This document shows positions 37,579 to 46,741 of a stretch of 53,154 nucleotides of DNA, piece after piece. Below the pieces are notes generated by a model. That model did not search any database and was not told where the DNA came from. It saw only the letters and a list, made by a program, of their open reading frames with translations. Position 1 is the first letter of the stretch, and every line of letters begins with the position of its first letter. Made by a program: the position numbers and the translations under genes. Source of the DNA: Chlamydiota bacterium (GTDB lineage Bacteria > Chlamydiota > Chlamydiia > Chlamydiales > Parachlamydiaceae); NCBI GenBank assembly GCA_013289325.1, contig JABDAE010000004.1, positions 1 through 53,154 on the forward strand. Direction: 5' to 3'.

Positions 37579-39372
37579 TCACATCTCTCTTAGTATATTT
37601 AATATCTCAGTTTTATATTCTACATAATTATCCTGTAAATCGTCAACTGTTGGAATATATTCTATATCTGGCGATACTCCGCAATTTTCTATAATGGTTC
37701 CACATGGGCGCACTGCCATCGATGTCGTCATCTCGATATGCCGAATGCCACTGCCATTGGGAAATGTAATGCGCGAAACAGCGCCGCCAGCACCTGCTGT
37801 CCTCTCTCCCATAAGCGTAGCTCTTTTATTGTCTTGCAAAATAGCCGGAAAAAAATCTGCACACGACATATCAATTGGATTGATCAGGCAAAGCACTGGC
37901 TTCCTTAATTGCACTTTAGGATGTGGCATAATAGAAGATATGCCATACATATAGCCAGGAGATGATATTCGGTTGAAACTCTTCGCTTCTTGCAAGATCT
38001 CTTGCATTCTCTCTTGTATCGATTTGATAAGGGCAAAAGAGATCGGATAGCCATCTATTTCCTTTCCTAATGCCTTTATAGCCTCATCATCTGAGCCGAT
38101 ATCCTCAAGTCCTAAGATTTTCTTATACGCTAAATAGACCTCGTCATCTCCAATCATCACATGGTGCTTGGGGACTTGAAGCGGCTTATCGGTTAACATC
38201 GATAAAAGGGCATACATCGACAAAAGACACCCACCAGAGTTATTCATCTGATCGATTACGATGCAATCTGCCTCTTTTTGAAATTTTTCGATAATTTCAG
38301 CAAATTCCTCAACGGCAACACCTGCACTCTCAAACCCAAATGTAGAGATCCTCACCACCCCTATTACTTTATTATCTAGATGAAAAAGGTAGGCAAAAAA
38401 TGTATAGTCTTTAGGAGCTTGCCAAAAAGGCTCTCCAAGGAAAGGTAAACATCCCCTTTTAGAACCTATCATGATCATGGGATCATCAATAACAGAAGAG
38501 CCCTTCGCAAAAACAGCGTCATATTTTTTGTTAGAAAATATATACTCAGGTACATAGCCCCACTCTACTTTGCAGCTAACTTGTTCTTTTTTTCCTTTTT
38601 TCATCCCTACAAGGGTCACAACTCCTTGAGGTACCTCATCTCCAAGCTCTGCAAAGCGAAGCGTAAATGTGACTTCTGCAATCATCTGATCTGTTGGCTT
38701 ATTAAACCTAGAAACGGCAGCCCGCGACGGCAACTTAACGCAATCTCTTGAACCAGAATCATTTGCAATGGGGTGGTCCTTCGCCATTTGGGAATGTCCC
38801 ACCCCATTGCAAAGTGATTCTAATTCAATCTCTTGCATTAATTTGCCATCTCGAGCTGCCGTTTCTAGGTTAAAGCCTTGCCTACTTAAATTTTGCACCA
38901 GTATATCAACGGCTACCCCGTCAACAGTCAGCAATTCATCCCCCACTTCAAAAGGAAATGGTTCAAGAAAAAGAGAGGAGTCTTTTTCAATGTACGAAAA
39001 AAAATAGCGCTTATTAGCGCTTCGGACGCAAAAAGGGAGCTCAGCTCGCTCCGTTGCATAAAAGTGAGGCTTCACATGATAGTCTAAAGGTCCTTTTAAA
39101 ATCTCTTTGACAATGCTTTGAAACTCTTTAATAGAGCAACACTCTTCTGAATTAACTTTAAGCTTTGCCGCTGCAATATCTTTTTCAAGATCCCATCCGG
39201 CGTGAAGCTGTTTCCACTCAAAAGGGACATACTTTGTCTTAAAGCAACTTTTAATAATGTCAAGTTCCACGCCCCATTCTTGGCGCTGATCAGCCCAAAC
39301 TACCGAAGGGTGGGATAATGCAAGACAGACTAGAATACAGATTAATTTAAAGAGAAGTCTATTACGAAACAT
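37579..39372 (-). CDS. cpaF: CPAF-like S41 serine protease carrying an in-frame mobile element
   Basis: 597 residues with a signal peptide (about 1-27, ending VVWADQ). It matches chlamydial protease-like activity factor. The region YHVKPHFYATE holds the catalytic His99. INPIDMSCADFF holds Ser503, GERTAGAGG follows, and IIENCGVSPDIEY holds Glu562; Ser-to-Glu spacing equals that of CPAF. A PDZ-like part (VGDELLTVDGVAVDILVQNL) precedes a 56-residue insertion (about 167-222, LETAARDGKL...SRAAVSRFN) encoded entirely by the 163-bp element plus its target duplication. Without it the protein reads LSRQGFNKPTDQM. CPAF is secreted and cleaves host or bacterial proteins. The start overlaps the accA end by 11 bases. 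Confidence 0.9.
   Translation of the reverse strand: MFRNRLLFKLICILVCLALSHPSVVWADQRQEWGVELDIIKSCFKTKYVPFEWKQLHAGWDLEKDIAAAKLKVNSEECCSIKEFQSIVKEILKGPLDYHVKPHFYATERAELPFCVRSANKRYFFSYIEKDSSLFLEPFPFEVGDELLTVDGVAVDILVQNLSRQGFNLETAARDGKLMQEIELESLCNGVGHSQMAKDHPIANDSGSRDCVKLPSRAAVSRFNKPTDQMIAEVTFTLRFAELGDEVPQGVVTLVGMKKGKKEQVSCKVEWGYVPEYIFSNKKYDAVFAKGSSVIDDPMIMIGSKRGCLPFLGEPFWQAPKDYTFFAYLFHLDNKVIGVVRISTFGFESAGVAVEEFAEIIEKFQKEADCIVIDQMNNSGGCLLSMYALLSMLTDKPLQVPKHHVMIGDDEVYLAYKKILGLEDIGSDDEAIKALGKEIDGYPISFALIKSIQERMQEILQEAKSFNRISSPGYMYGISSIMPHPKVQLRKPVLCLINPIDMSCADFFPAILQDNKRATLMGERTAGAGGAVSRITFPNGSGIRHIEMTTSMAVRPCGTIIENCGVSPDIEYIPTVDDLQDNYVEYKTEILNILREM
38707..38869. mobile_element. 163-bp palindromic element, copy 3, in frame inside CPAF, target duplication TTAAA
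   Basis: Full-length copy with TTAAA at 38702-38706 and 38870-38874. It is more diverged from copies 1 and 2 than they are from each other, so older, yet still 163 bp with no stop in the CPAF frame. Two stem positions differ from copy 1 on both arms together (GTGGGGCGG/CCGCCCCAC becomes ATGGGGTGG/CCACCCCAT). Confidence 0.93.
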
Positions 39373-40321
39373 TTGCTGTCGACATAGTGCCGATCCGTCT
39401 AAACTTTAAGTATCTTTGTTCGGTAAGGGCATCTGTTGAAAGTTCTTTTAAAATATGCCACTGGTCTAAAATGAAGTTTTTCACCTCTTTGCAAGTCTCA
39501 AGAGGATCGTGATGAGCCCCTCCAAGTGGTTCTGGAATTATGTGGTCAATCACACCAAGTTCTAACAAATTTTCAGAATTAAGCTTAAGAGCTGCTGCCG
39601 CATCGACATTTTTTGAAGCATCTTTCCAAAGAATAGAAGCACACCCTTCAGGGCTTATGACAGAATAATACGAGTGCTCAAGCATTCCTATGACATCGCC
39701 TATCCCAACTCCAAGAGCGCCGCCAGAACATCCTTCTCCAATTACAACAACAATGATCATCGTTTTAAGATTCGACATATCCCTTAAATTCTCGGCAATC
39801 GCCCACCCTTGCCCTCTTTCTTCAGCTTCAAGCCTAGGATTAGCTCCTGGGGTATCCAAAAGAGAAACAACAGGTAAATGAAAACGCTCCGCAAGGCGCA
39901 TGAGACGCATCGCTTTTCGAAACCCTTCCGGATTCATCATTCCAAAATTGCATTTAATACGGGATTCGGTGTCAAATCCCTTCTCTTGTCCTATCAATAC
40001 GCACTTCATATCGCCAATCTTTGCAAGCCCCCCGATAATTGCGGGATCATCGCCAAATTTGCGATCCCCTTTAAGCTCTTGAAAGGATGTGCACATATTT
40101 TTGATATAATCACTTGTGTGAGGCCTTGAGGCATGACGGCAAATCGCCACTCGTTGCCAAGGAGTTAATTGAGAATAGACATTTTTTTTTAATAGGTGCA
40201 ATTTTTCCTCAAGTTTTGTAATTTCTCTGCTAAAAATCGGATTATCTTGGTTTTGTTTTTTTAGGTGATTAATGGTCTGTACATAGTCATAAATCTGCCT
40301 TTCGTGCGGTAATGTATCCAA
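39362..40321 (-). CDS. accA: Acetyl-CoA carboxylase carboxyltransferase subunit alpha
   Basis: 319 residues, normal length. It transfers the carboxyl group from biotin to acetyl-CoA, making malonyl-CoA for the Fab enzymes. Typical segments: ELKGDRKFGDDPAIIGGLAKI, QEKGFDTESRIKCNFGMMNPEGFRKAMRLM, LLDTPGANPRLEAEERGQGWAIAENL, and the oxyanion GEGCSGGALGVGIGD. It overlaps CPAF by 11 bases, so the protease and this housekeeping gene are probably translated from one mRNA. It lies 9 bases after the YkuD gene. Confidence 0.97.
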   Translation of the reverse strand: MDTLPHERQIYDYVQTINHLKKQNQDNPIFSREITKLEEKLHLLKKNVYSQLTPWQRVAICRHASRPHTSDYIKNMCTSFQELKGDRKFGDDPAIIGGLAKIGDMKCVLIGQEKGFDTESRIKCNFGMMNPEGFRKAMRLMRLAERFHLPVVSLLDTPGANPRLEAEERGQGWAIAENLRDMSNLKTMIIVVVIGEGCSGGALGVGIGDVIGMLEHSYYSVISPEGCASILWKDASKNVDAAAALKLNSENLLELGVIDHIIPEPLGGAHHDPLETCKEVKNFILDQWHILKELSTDALTEQRYLKFRRIGTMSTANVS

Positions 40322-40330
40322 AATAAACTC

Positions 40331-41380
40331 CTAGTGTTTAGAGGAATGTATATGACTTAAAAAGAAATCTTTTACAAGCTCAACTGCAGTCTTGCGCGTA
40401 ATCACAATGGAAAAAATCTCCTCCAAATCGGCAGAAGATAATCTGATAAAACCATCGCCCTCATATTTCCCTAAGCTATCCGTATTTTCAACAAGCTCCC
40501 CTTTTTCATTAAGAACCCATGGCACCCCATGCAATCCTAAGCCTGCAGCTGGCGCTGTGCATTCCCCTACTTCACTATCAAAGGGAATCCAGCGGGTTCC
40601 AAAAATCTGTATCATCTCGGTTTTTTTGCCCCGATACATTCCATACACTTTTGGCTTATAGATTGCAACCTTATGCCCTAAAGTGTAAGTGCCATGTGGC
40701 GTTACCATGCCGGATGCCTTTGAACTATCAAGACGCCCAAGTCCTACGGAATAGGTTTTGAGCAATATATATTCGTTTGTATCAAGATCTAAATAATAAA
40801 ACCACATCTTACTTCTAGATGTATCGACGAGCAAATGAAAGCTAAATTGTTTATCTGGATTTAAGACGTTAAAGCGATCGCCTTCTGAAATATCTTGCTT
40901 AAAGTAGTCTGCTTTTTTATTAAGGCTTCTTGCGATAAAGTGGCGCGAGGTCGAATAATGGGCGGCATAATCGGAGATCCAGGCAGGTCTTCCCTTTAAC
41001 CAAGGTACCCGGCTTTTATATTTAAGTGTTTGCACAATTGCAAGCTTTGGATCTGTCGTCCTAAATAGCTCATCGATTCGATCTGCAAAGGGTAGCTCCT
41101 TGTCATGAGTTTCATCAATCACAAATGCAGTAGGAGCTGTTGCAAAACTTTCAGCTAAATCTTTTTTCTTTTTACCCGAAGCTGTTTTAGCCTCTACGTC
41201 TTGTTTTGGGTAATCGATGGCAACTACATGGGCAACTACATGGGCAACTTCATGGGCAACTTCAAACGGCGCTTGCGCTTTTTGACTGAGAAAAGATTTT
41301 CTCCCCTTAAGAAGAGCCGCTATGCCTATCACTCCAAATAAAATGCAAGTCACTAATATTAAAAGCTTTGAAAATGTCAT
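40331..41380 (-). CDS. YkuD-fold (L,D-transpeptidase-like) protein without the catalytic Cys
   Basis: 349 residues from the ATG at 41380 (AGGTG upstream; a longer frame overlaps the gene before). An N-terminal membrane anchor (FSKLLILVTCILFGVIGIAALL) is followed by a linker with a short repeat VAHEVAHVVAHVVA. The YkuD domain (about 195-330) is clear: HLLVDTSRSKMWFYYL, KTYSVGLG, TPHGTYTLG and GLHGVPW with His284. In place of the family's SHGC(I/V)R it reads GDGFIRLS: Phe311 (codon TTT) sits where the nucleophilic Cys belongs. It is likely non-catalytic, or uses another residue, and may bind peptidoglycan. Confidence 0.85.
   Translation of the reverse strand: MTFSKLLILVTCILFGVIGIAALLKGRKSFLSQKAQAPFEVAHEVAHVVAHVVAIDYPKQDVEAKTASGKKKKDLAESFATAPTAFVIDETHDKELPFADRIDELFRTTDPKLAIVQTLKYKSRVPWLKGRPAWISDYAAHYSTSRHFIARSLNKKADYFKQDISEGDRFNVLNPDKQFSFHLLVDTSRSKMWFYYLDLDTNEYILLKTYSVGLGRLDSSKASGMVTPHGTYTLGHKVAIYKPKVYGMYRGKKTEMIQIFGTRWIPFDSEVGECTAPAAGLGLHGVPWVLNEKGELVENTDSLGKYEGDGFIRLSSADLEEIFSIVITRKTAVELVKDFFLSHIHSSKH
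41219..41268. repeat. In-frame 12-base coding repeat in the YkuD gene
   Basis: The unit GGCAACTACATG or GGCAACTTCATG occurs four times in a row, encoding VAH(E/V) units in the linker between anchor and domain. Confidence 0.8.
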
Positions 41381-41399
41381 ATAAACTACACCTAAATCG

Positions 41400-43022
41400 T
41401 TAAACAAGCTGCCATCTATAGCGCCCGGCATTGGGTCTGCATTGGTACGCGATTAAGTAATCAGCGCCCCAAAAATTTTGCCCTCCTCCAAGAGGAACCA
41501 CTCGCATTTCACCCTCTTTTTGCCTCCCCTCCTCTATGCTAATTGCAATCGAAGAAGATTCCCCTTGAAAATGGGCGCTGCAAATATTGCCTTGATAATT
41601 TTGAAACGACTTTGCCTTAATCTGCTGTCTTCCATCTACAATGCACCCTAAAGCCTTTACAAAAAACACAAAAGCAAATAAAGAATCATCGAAGATGCCG
41701 TTATATGAAATGGCAAGAGAAAGCCGATCATTTTCCATTTCAATTTTTGTATCGATCCAACAGCCACTGGGATCTCCATGGCGGTAGGTACCAAAGGACT
41801 TAAAGTCCTTCGGCCGTGGAGCCATCCTCGCCACCCCTTCTAGTATAAACCCTGTCTCCCTTGTCTCAAACGTCTGCAACCTGCCAGATAGCAGTTTTTC
41901 AGTCCCCTCTAAACCAAATCCCGTACAATCTCCTAACGGAAGATGTTGCGGTCCAAAGTTTACAATCTGCACATCGCCTTTATGGAAACACCCCATCCCA
42001 CTTAAACCGCCGTATAATGTCGCAATGCCACTCACAGATGCACTCTTATTTTTTGGTGAGCGATAGCCAATCAACGCAAGAGATCTGTCTTGTATTGTAG
42101 ATGTAAGCTCAAATGATTTTGCTTCTTGAGATTTTACTTCTTGAGGGGGCAAATGGCGTCCAAACCAGATCTTTAAAACAAGTGCATGAATAGGAATTGG
42201 TCCTGGAGGAAGGAGCATGAGCGCTGCTAGGCGCTCTATTTGCTGCTCTGCTACGTGGGCGAGTTCTGATCTTTTACAAAGGCGAGATGCCACATCAAAA
42301 AGGACATGGTTATTCATGAGAAGCGAGAGCAAAGAGGCGTCAGACTCTTGAGAATAAAGACCCGCAAATGGCAAAAAATCGCTATCTAATGTATTCAATT
42401 GCCAAAGAGACAACTTTTCTACATGAAGCTTTACCTTTTCATCCTTTTTTAACACCGTATAAAGGGCCCATAACATCCCAAGTTCGGCGTGAAAGACAGG
42501 ATTTGGAATCTCACCCCAAAACCAGTGATGTCCCCCTTCAAGAGGAGAGGCGCCGCTTGCCCCTTGAAAAATCTCTACTTCCTTTTTTGAAAAGGAAAAA
42601 TCTGAAGATCCAAGCTGAAGACCTGTTGCGCTGCTTTGACTTAGCAGCAAACATACCAAGTGGTGATAAACACTCCAAAGTTGAAACTCGCGCCATAAAG
42701 TAATGGTTGAAAGTTTTTGCATCTGATCCGATAAGGATTTTTGAAAGAGATGCAAAATATTTAAATCTTTTGCAATGAGGATGATCGTAAGCAGCTTTCG
42801 CCATTTTTCCACAACTTCCCAAAGAGATACTGACTGAGATGCTGACTCTGAAAAAGCAGCAGCCTTATGAGAGCACTCCTCTTCTACAACCTTTTGCAAC
42901 AGTTCAGTTTCAGCTCTTCCTTCATTGAGGTAAGCATCGACTAAATTATCAAGTGGCTCTGCCGCTTCAGTATCGACTAGATGCTGATGAAAAAGAGTGG
43001 ATAAACAGGAAAAAGCTGTCAT
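41400..43022 (-). CDS. Conserved-looking hypothetical protein, 540 residues
   Basis: No domain recognised with confidence. It has no signal peptide. The N-terminal half is helical (about 1-320). The C-terminal half has Gly-rich, strand-like sequence (ATLYGGLSGMGCFHKGDVQI, NFGPQHLPLGDCTGFGLEG) suggesting a beta-sandwich. Its start codon overlaps the stop of the IHF/HU gene by one base. In Chlamydia an uncharacterised gene also lies between accA and the IHF-type gene, so this is probably its counterpart; that link is from gene order only. Confidence 0.6.
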   Translation of the reverse strand: MTAFSCLSTLFHQHLVDTEAAEPLDNLVDAYLNEGRAETELLQKVVEEECSHKAAAFSESASQSVSLWEVVEKWRKLLTIILIAKDLNILHLFQKSLSDQMQKLSTITLWREFQLWSVYHHLVCLLLSQSSATGLQLGSSDFSFSKKEVEIFQGASGASPLEGGHHWFWGEIPNPVFHAELGMLWALYTVLKKDEKVKLHVEKLSLWQLNTLDSDFLPFAGLYSQESDASLLSLLMNNHVLFDVASRLCKRSELAHVAEQQIERLAALMLLPPGPIPIHALVLKIWFGRHLPPQEVKSQEAKSFELTSTIQDRSLALIGYRSPKNKSASVSGIATLYGGLSGMGCFHKGDVQIVNFGPQHLPLGDCTGFGLEGTEKLLSGRLQTFETRETGFILEGVARMAPRPKDFKSFGTYRHGDPSGCWIDTKIEMENDRLSLAISYNGIFDDSLFAFVFFVKALGCIVDGRQQIKAKSFQNYQGNICSAHFQGESSSIAISIEEGRQKEGEMRVVPLGGGQNFWGADYLIAYQCRPNAGRYRWQLV

Positions 43023-43408
43023 TAACGTGCTAAAGCGACTTCTTTCTCAAGTTTAGTGCGCTTTGCAACTGGTTTCTCTTTGGCCTCAATACGGGCCTCA
43101 ATACGGGCCTCAATGCGCTTTCTCATTTTTTTTCCGGGCGTGAATTTCACTGCATTTCTTGCAGGGATCACAATTGGCTGCTCTGCGCGCTTTGGATTGC
43201 GTCCGATTTTTTGTTTACGTTGCACCACTTCAAAGACACCAAAATCTCTAAATTCCAATCGATCGCCGCGCGAAAGAGAATCTGTCATCTTATCAAGAAA
43301 TGACTGTATCACATGGCGAACGTCATTGGGATGAATCCCTTTGTCTTGAGAAATTTGATGTACTAATTTCTTCTTAGTCATGGTATTGGACTTGGTCTTT
43401 GCAGCCAT
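43022..43408 (-). CDS. IHF/HU-family DNA-binding protein
   Basis: 128 residues. The HU/IHF fold is clear: TKKKLVHQISQDKGIHPNDVRHVIQSFLDKMTDSLSRGDRLEFRDFGVFEV, then the DNA-inserting arm QRKQKIGRNPKRAEQPIVIPARNAVKFTPGKKMRKRI, with the conserved RNP tip. It bends DNA and shapes the nucleoid. A basic C-terminal tail of about 28 residues with repeats IEARIEARIEAK, encoded by a 12-base tandem repeat (43081-43116), is not part of the usual fold. An internal Met (MTKKKLV) is an alternative start. In Chlamydia the similarly placed gene is annotated ihfA/himD. Confidence 0.92.
   Translation of the reverse strand: MAAKTKSNTMTKKKLVHQISQDKGIHPNDVRHVIQSFLDKMTDSLSRGDRLEFRDFGVFEVVQRKQKIGRNPKRAEQPIVIPARNAVKFTPGKKMRKRIEARIEARIEAKEKPVAKRTKLEKEVALAR
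43081..43116. repeat. In-frame 12-base coding repeat in the IHF/HU gene
   Basis: GGCCTCAATACG-type units occur three times and encode the IEAR repeats in the C-terminal tail. Confidence 0.8.
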
Positions 43409-43558
43409 TGAAAACTCCTGTTGGTTTTGTCAACAACTCTCACTAATACTACAGGGTTGCGTTACCCCTACCGGGGTTGCCTTACCCTTTAGCTATTTTC
43501 TTTCACCCCATTCTGGGGTTGCTGTATTTTCTAGCGAGAATTGCTGTAGTTTTGGTTA

Positions 43559-44830
43559 TTAGGACACACGTATTAACACTTTATTTTTCTTTCCTGCAGC
43601 AAGTAATAGCAACTTGCCATCGATAAGGTCGCCTCGCTCAATAGTGCGGTTCTCATCGGTGATTTTCTTATTATTTAAGTAGACCCCACCATTGCGGATT
43701 AAGCGCCTTCCCTCGCTCTTACTGGTCTGAAGACCTACCGTAATTAGAAGATCTAGTAATTGCTTATCGACAATATCGATTAAAGAGAGCGAGTGGCTAG
43801 GCATATCGGTTGAAATTGATTCTAGCACTTCAGCATCTAAGACAGTATCTGCTCCTGGAGCTGCCGCAAGCGTCACGCGAAGAGCTGTTTTTAAAGCCTC
43901 TTCCCCATGGACAATGCACGTGACGGCATCTGCTAGTCTTTTTTGCGCTGTATTTGGCACGTAATCTGCCTTTTTCATCATCTCTTCATAGCGCCTAATC
44001 TCTTCCATCTCGATAAAGGTCAAAAGGCGCATGAGTTTGATCACATCGGCATCGGCCACACGGACGAAATACTGGTAAAATTCATAGGGTGAGCATTTAG
44101 CTGCAGAGAGCCAAATGGCCCCTTTTTCAGATTTGCCAAACTTTTGCCCATCGCTTTGCGTTAAAAGGGGAAAAGTAATTCCAAAAGCTGCTTTGCCATG
44201 AACTTTTCGGATGAGATCGATTCCGGCAGTGATATTGCCCCACTGATCGCTTCCTCCAATTTCAACGCTCACCTGGTGGTTTTCAAAAAGGTGAAGAAAG
44301 TCAAAGCCTTGTAAGGTTTGGTAGCTAAATTCGGTAAAGCTCATCCCCTCTTCGCTATTTAATCTTGCTTTGACCGAGTCTTTTGCAAGCATGGGCCCAA
44401 GTCTAAAGAATTTACCCACATCTCGCAAAAACTGTATGAGCGAAAACTCCTTAAACCAATCTAAGTTATTGAGAAGTTTTGCCGTGTTACCTTGGCATTG
44501 AAAATCCAAAATAGCCTTTAAATTTTGTGAAATCCCCTGCACATTGTGATCTATTGTCTTCTCGTCAAGAAGCTTTCGCTCTGTGCTTTTCCCTGATGGA
44601 TCCCCGATCATTCCAGTAGCCCCTCCTACAATAGCAACAGGGGTGTGTCCATACCTTTGAAACCATGCAAGAGCCATGATAGGCACTAAACTGCCGACAT
44701 GCAGACTATCTGCTGATGGATCAAAGCCGCAATAGACCTTTAAGGGCTTTTCAGCTAACGCTTTAATCTCTTGGCTTGTCATCGCCTCGATGAAGCCTCG
44801 TTCGGTAAGGATGTCGATAATATTTTGCAT
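43559..44830 (-). CDS. tyrS: Tyrosyl-tRNA synthetase
   Basis: 423 residues, normal for the bacterial TyrRS1 type. The tyrosine-binding YCGFDPSADSLHVGSLVPI contains the HIGH-like HVGS. GGSDQWGNITAGIDLIRK forms the active site, and KFGKSEKG is the KMSKS loop. The C-terminal S4-type RNA-binding domain (about 355-420; LITVGLQTSKSEGRRLIRNGGVYLN) is intact. It is separated from the IHF/HU gene by 150 bases of imperfect GGGGTTGC-containing repeats and is divergent from rpiA. Confidence 0.97.
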   Translation of the reverse strand: MQNIIDILTERGFIEAMTSQEIKALAEKPLKVYCGFDPSADSLHVGSLVPIMALAWFQRYGHTPVAIVGGATGMIGDPSGKSTERKLLDEKTIDHNVQGISQNLKAILDFQCQGNTAKLLNNLDWFKEFSLIQFLRDVGKFFRLGPMLAKDSVKARLNSEEGMSFTEFSYQTLQGFDFLHLFENHQVSVEIGGSDQWGNITAGIDLIRKVHGKAAFGITFPLLTQSDGQKFGKSEKGAIWLSAAKCSPYEFYQYFVRVADADVIKLMRLLTFIEMEEIRRYEEMMKKADYVPNTAQKRLADAVTCIVHGEEALKTALRVTLAAAPGADTVLDAEVLESISTDMPSHSLSLIDIVDKQLLDLLITVGLQTSKSEGRRLIRNGGVYLNNKKITDENRTIERGDLIDGKLLLLAAGKKNKVLIRVS

Positions 44831-44943
44831 AATTTGCCGCTGTTTCCAAAAGTTTGACTGGCATTTTGACGTACTAAGTAATTTTCTGTCAACGATCTGT
44901 TGACATTTTGGAACATTTCAATAGAGGAGTTGCAAAAAATTAA

Positions 44944-45672
44944 ATGCAAGGTTATCTTTCCCATCAAATGAGAAAAGAGTTGCAAGACATCGCAAAAAAT
45001 GCGGCCGCAATCGAAGCTGCAAAGCTTATAAAAAGTGGGATGCTAATCGGCCTTGGGACAGGGTCAACTTCCCATTTTTTCATTGAAGCCTTGGCAAAAA
45101 AATATGTAGACCCCTCCTTTAAAATTTCGGCAGTCGCTTCTTCAGAAAAAAGCGCACAGCTTGCTAAATCTCTTGGTATTACCTTATGCCATATCGATCA
45201 GATTCAAAAGCTTGATGTGACTGTCGATGGGGCCGATCAGATCGATTCTGAAATGCGCATGATCAAAGGCGGCGGCGGCGCCCTTCTTCGAGAAAAAATT
45301 ATTGCAAGTGCAAGTTCTACGATGATCGTCATCATCGATGAGAGTAAACTTGTGCAAAATCTTTGCGATTATCCTGTCCCAGTTGAAGTGACCCCCTTTG
45401 GGCATCTGCTTACCTTTGCAAAAATCGAGCAACTTGGAGCCACACCTAAATTTCGCCAAAATGAAAAAATAAGCGATTTGTATGTCACAGATAATGGCAA
45501 CTACATCATCGATGTGACCATACCCCAAAGAAATCTTCCAAAAAGAAATATTTGTGAGATCGAAAGATCTCTTAAAGAAATCCCCGGGGTTGTGGAGACG
45601 GGTTTTTTCTTTAATCTGGCAAAAAAAGTCATCATCGGCTATCCCGACGCAAGCACAAAGTCGAGTCTATAA
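44944..45672 (+). CDS. rpiA: Ribose-5-phosphate isomerase A
   Basis: 242 residues. It interconverts ribose 5-phosphate and ribulose 5-phosphate in the pentose phosphate pathway. The motifs are complete: GLGTGSTSHFFIEAL, DVTVDGADQID, MIKGGGGALLREKIIA and DESKLV. AGAGGAG lies 14 bases before the ATG, a little far. Its last codons overlap the convergent macro-domain gene by 6 bases. Confidence 0.96.
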   Translation: MQGYLSHQMRKELQDIAKNAAAIEAAKLIKSGMLIGLGTGSTSHFFIEALAKKYVDPSFKISAVASSEKSAQLAKSLGITLCHIDQIQKLDVTVDGADQIDSEMRMIKGGGGALLREKIIASASSTMIVIIDESKLVQNLCDYPVPVEVTPFGHLLTFAKIEQLGATPKFRQNEKISDLYVTDNGNYIIDVTIPQRNLPKRNICEIERSLKEIPGVVETGFFFNLAKKVIIGYPDASTKSSL

Positions 45673-46635
45673 GTCGTCATCCTCTAAGCCATGTGTAGCA
45701 ACTCCTTTGCCAATATTCGCCTTTTTGCCGGCTTCGGCTTTAATTGCGGGGATAATGTCACTAGCTGCTGCGTCTAGCTCCTCTTGTAGCGCAGTAGTAT
45801 CTGCATCACTTATATTTAGTTTTTCTTTGATAAAACCTTTTACAAAATCCTCGGTAATAGCGAGATCATTCATGTTTTTTGCGAAAGTTTCTCCTACGAT
45901 CTCCTTAATTTTTTTGGGATCTATAGCTCTTGGTCCCATTCCAAAGAATTTTTTAGTGTAAAAATAATCTTTGACAGCCACTTTCAAGTGACCCTGACGC
46001 TCCTTTTCTTTCACTTCCGCATCTAATTGCAAAAGCTGGATTTTCGCGACTTTTTCACAAAGGCGCTTTACCGTTGGGCCTGAGTTTGTATAATCGATGA
46101 CCATATCGTGGCCTTGAATCCCCGCGACTACCACATCGCTTGTATCGTCTTGGATGGCGCCATTTGTAAGTTCAATGTTGAGCTTGGCCCCTTCAAACTC
46201 CTTTTTAATATGAGTTATAGCACTTTCATAAGCTGTATAGACGGGATCGCCGACCCCTTTTCCATAGCATACAAATCGCACTTGTTTTTCAGAATGATTG
46301 ATCAAATAATTAGCTGCAATTCCAACAGCCACTTGTGCAGAAATGTCGGCCGGAACTCTTCCAGCTCCCGTGCTCATTGGCGGAATTGCGATGCTTTTTT
46401 CTTCTGTCGCATCAAAAGCGACAAATACATTCTCATAACATTCTCTTAATGTTTCTATAGGCACGTTCTCACCAGTCGGCGCGCTTGAGAAAATCACCTT
46501 TTTAAAAACACCTGTTGCCTTCACATCTTCTGGAACATCGGCTGTGACTGCCCTGTTTAGCTCCCAGGTATCCCCGACTTTAGTTTTATAAGCATTTAAA
46601 AGCGGATTAGAACTATCAATATTAAAAGCTGTCAT
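45667..46635 (-). CDS. Macro-domain protein with C-terminal helical extension
   Basis: 322 residues from the ATG at 46635, five bases after GGAGG; a Met four codons upstream overlaps that site. The N-terminal half (about 10-170) reads like a macro domain: strand and helix, then IAIPPMSTGAGRVPADISAQVAVGIAANYL, and VRFVCYGKGVGDPVYTAYESAI. The C-terminal 150 residues are helical and charged, and not recognised. Macro domains bind or hydrolyse ADP-ribose or related nucleotides. It is divergent from the Fic gene, with 163 bases between. Function is inferred from the fold only. Confidence 0.7.
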   Translation of the reverse strand: MTAFNIDSSNPLLNAYKTKVGDTWELNRAVTADVPEDVKATGVFKKVIFSSAPTGENVPIETLRECYENVFVAFDATEEKSIAIPPMSTGAGRVPADISAQVAVGIAANYLINHSEKQVRFVCYGKGVGDPVYTAYESAITHIKKEFEGAKLNIELTNGAIQDDTSDVVVAGIQGHDMVIDYTNSGPTVKRLCEKVAKIQLLQLDAEVKEKERQGHLKVAVKDYFYTKKFFGMGPRAIDPKKIKEIVGETFAKNMNDLAITEDFVKGFIKEKLNISDADTTALQEELDAAASDIIPAIKAEAGKKANIGKGVATHGLEDDDL

Positions 46636-46741
46636 AAACACCTCCATTTAATTAAACACCCAATAATTTAATTATATTATTACAACAATGATGTGTCAAC
46701 AATAAAATCGCAATAAATCGCAATATGAGTGATAGACGTTG

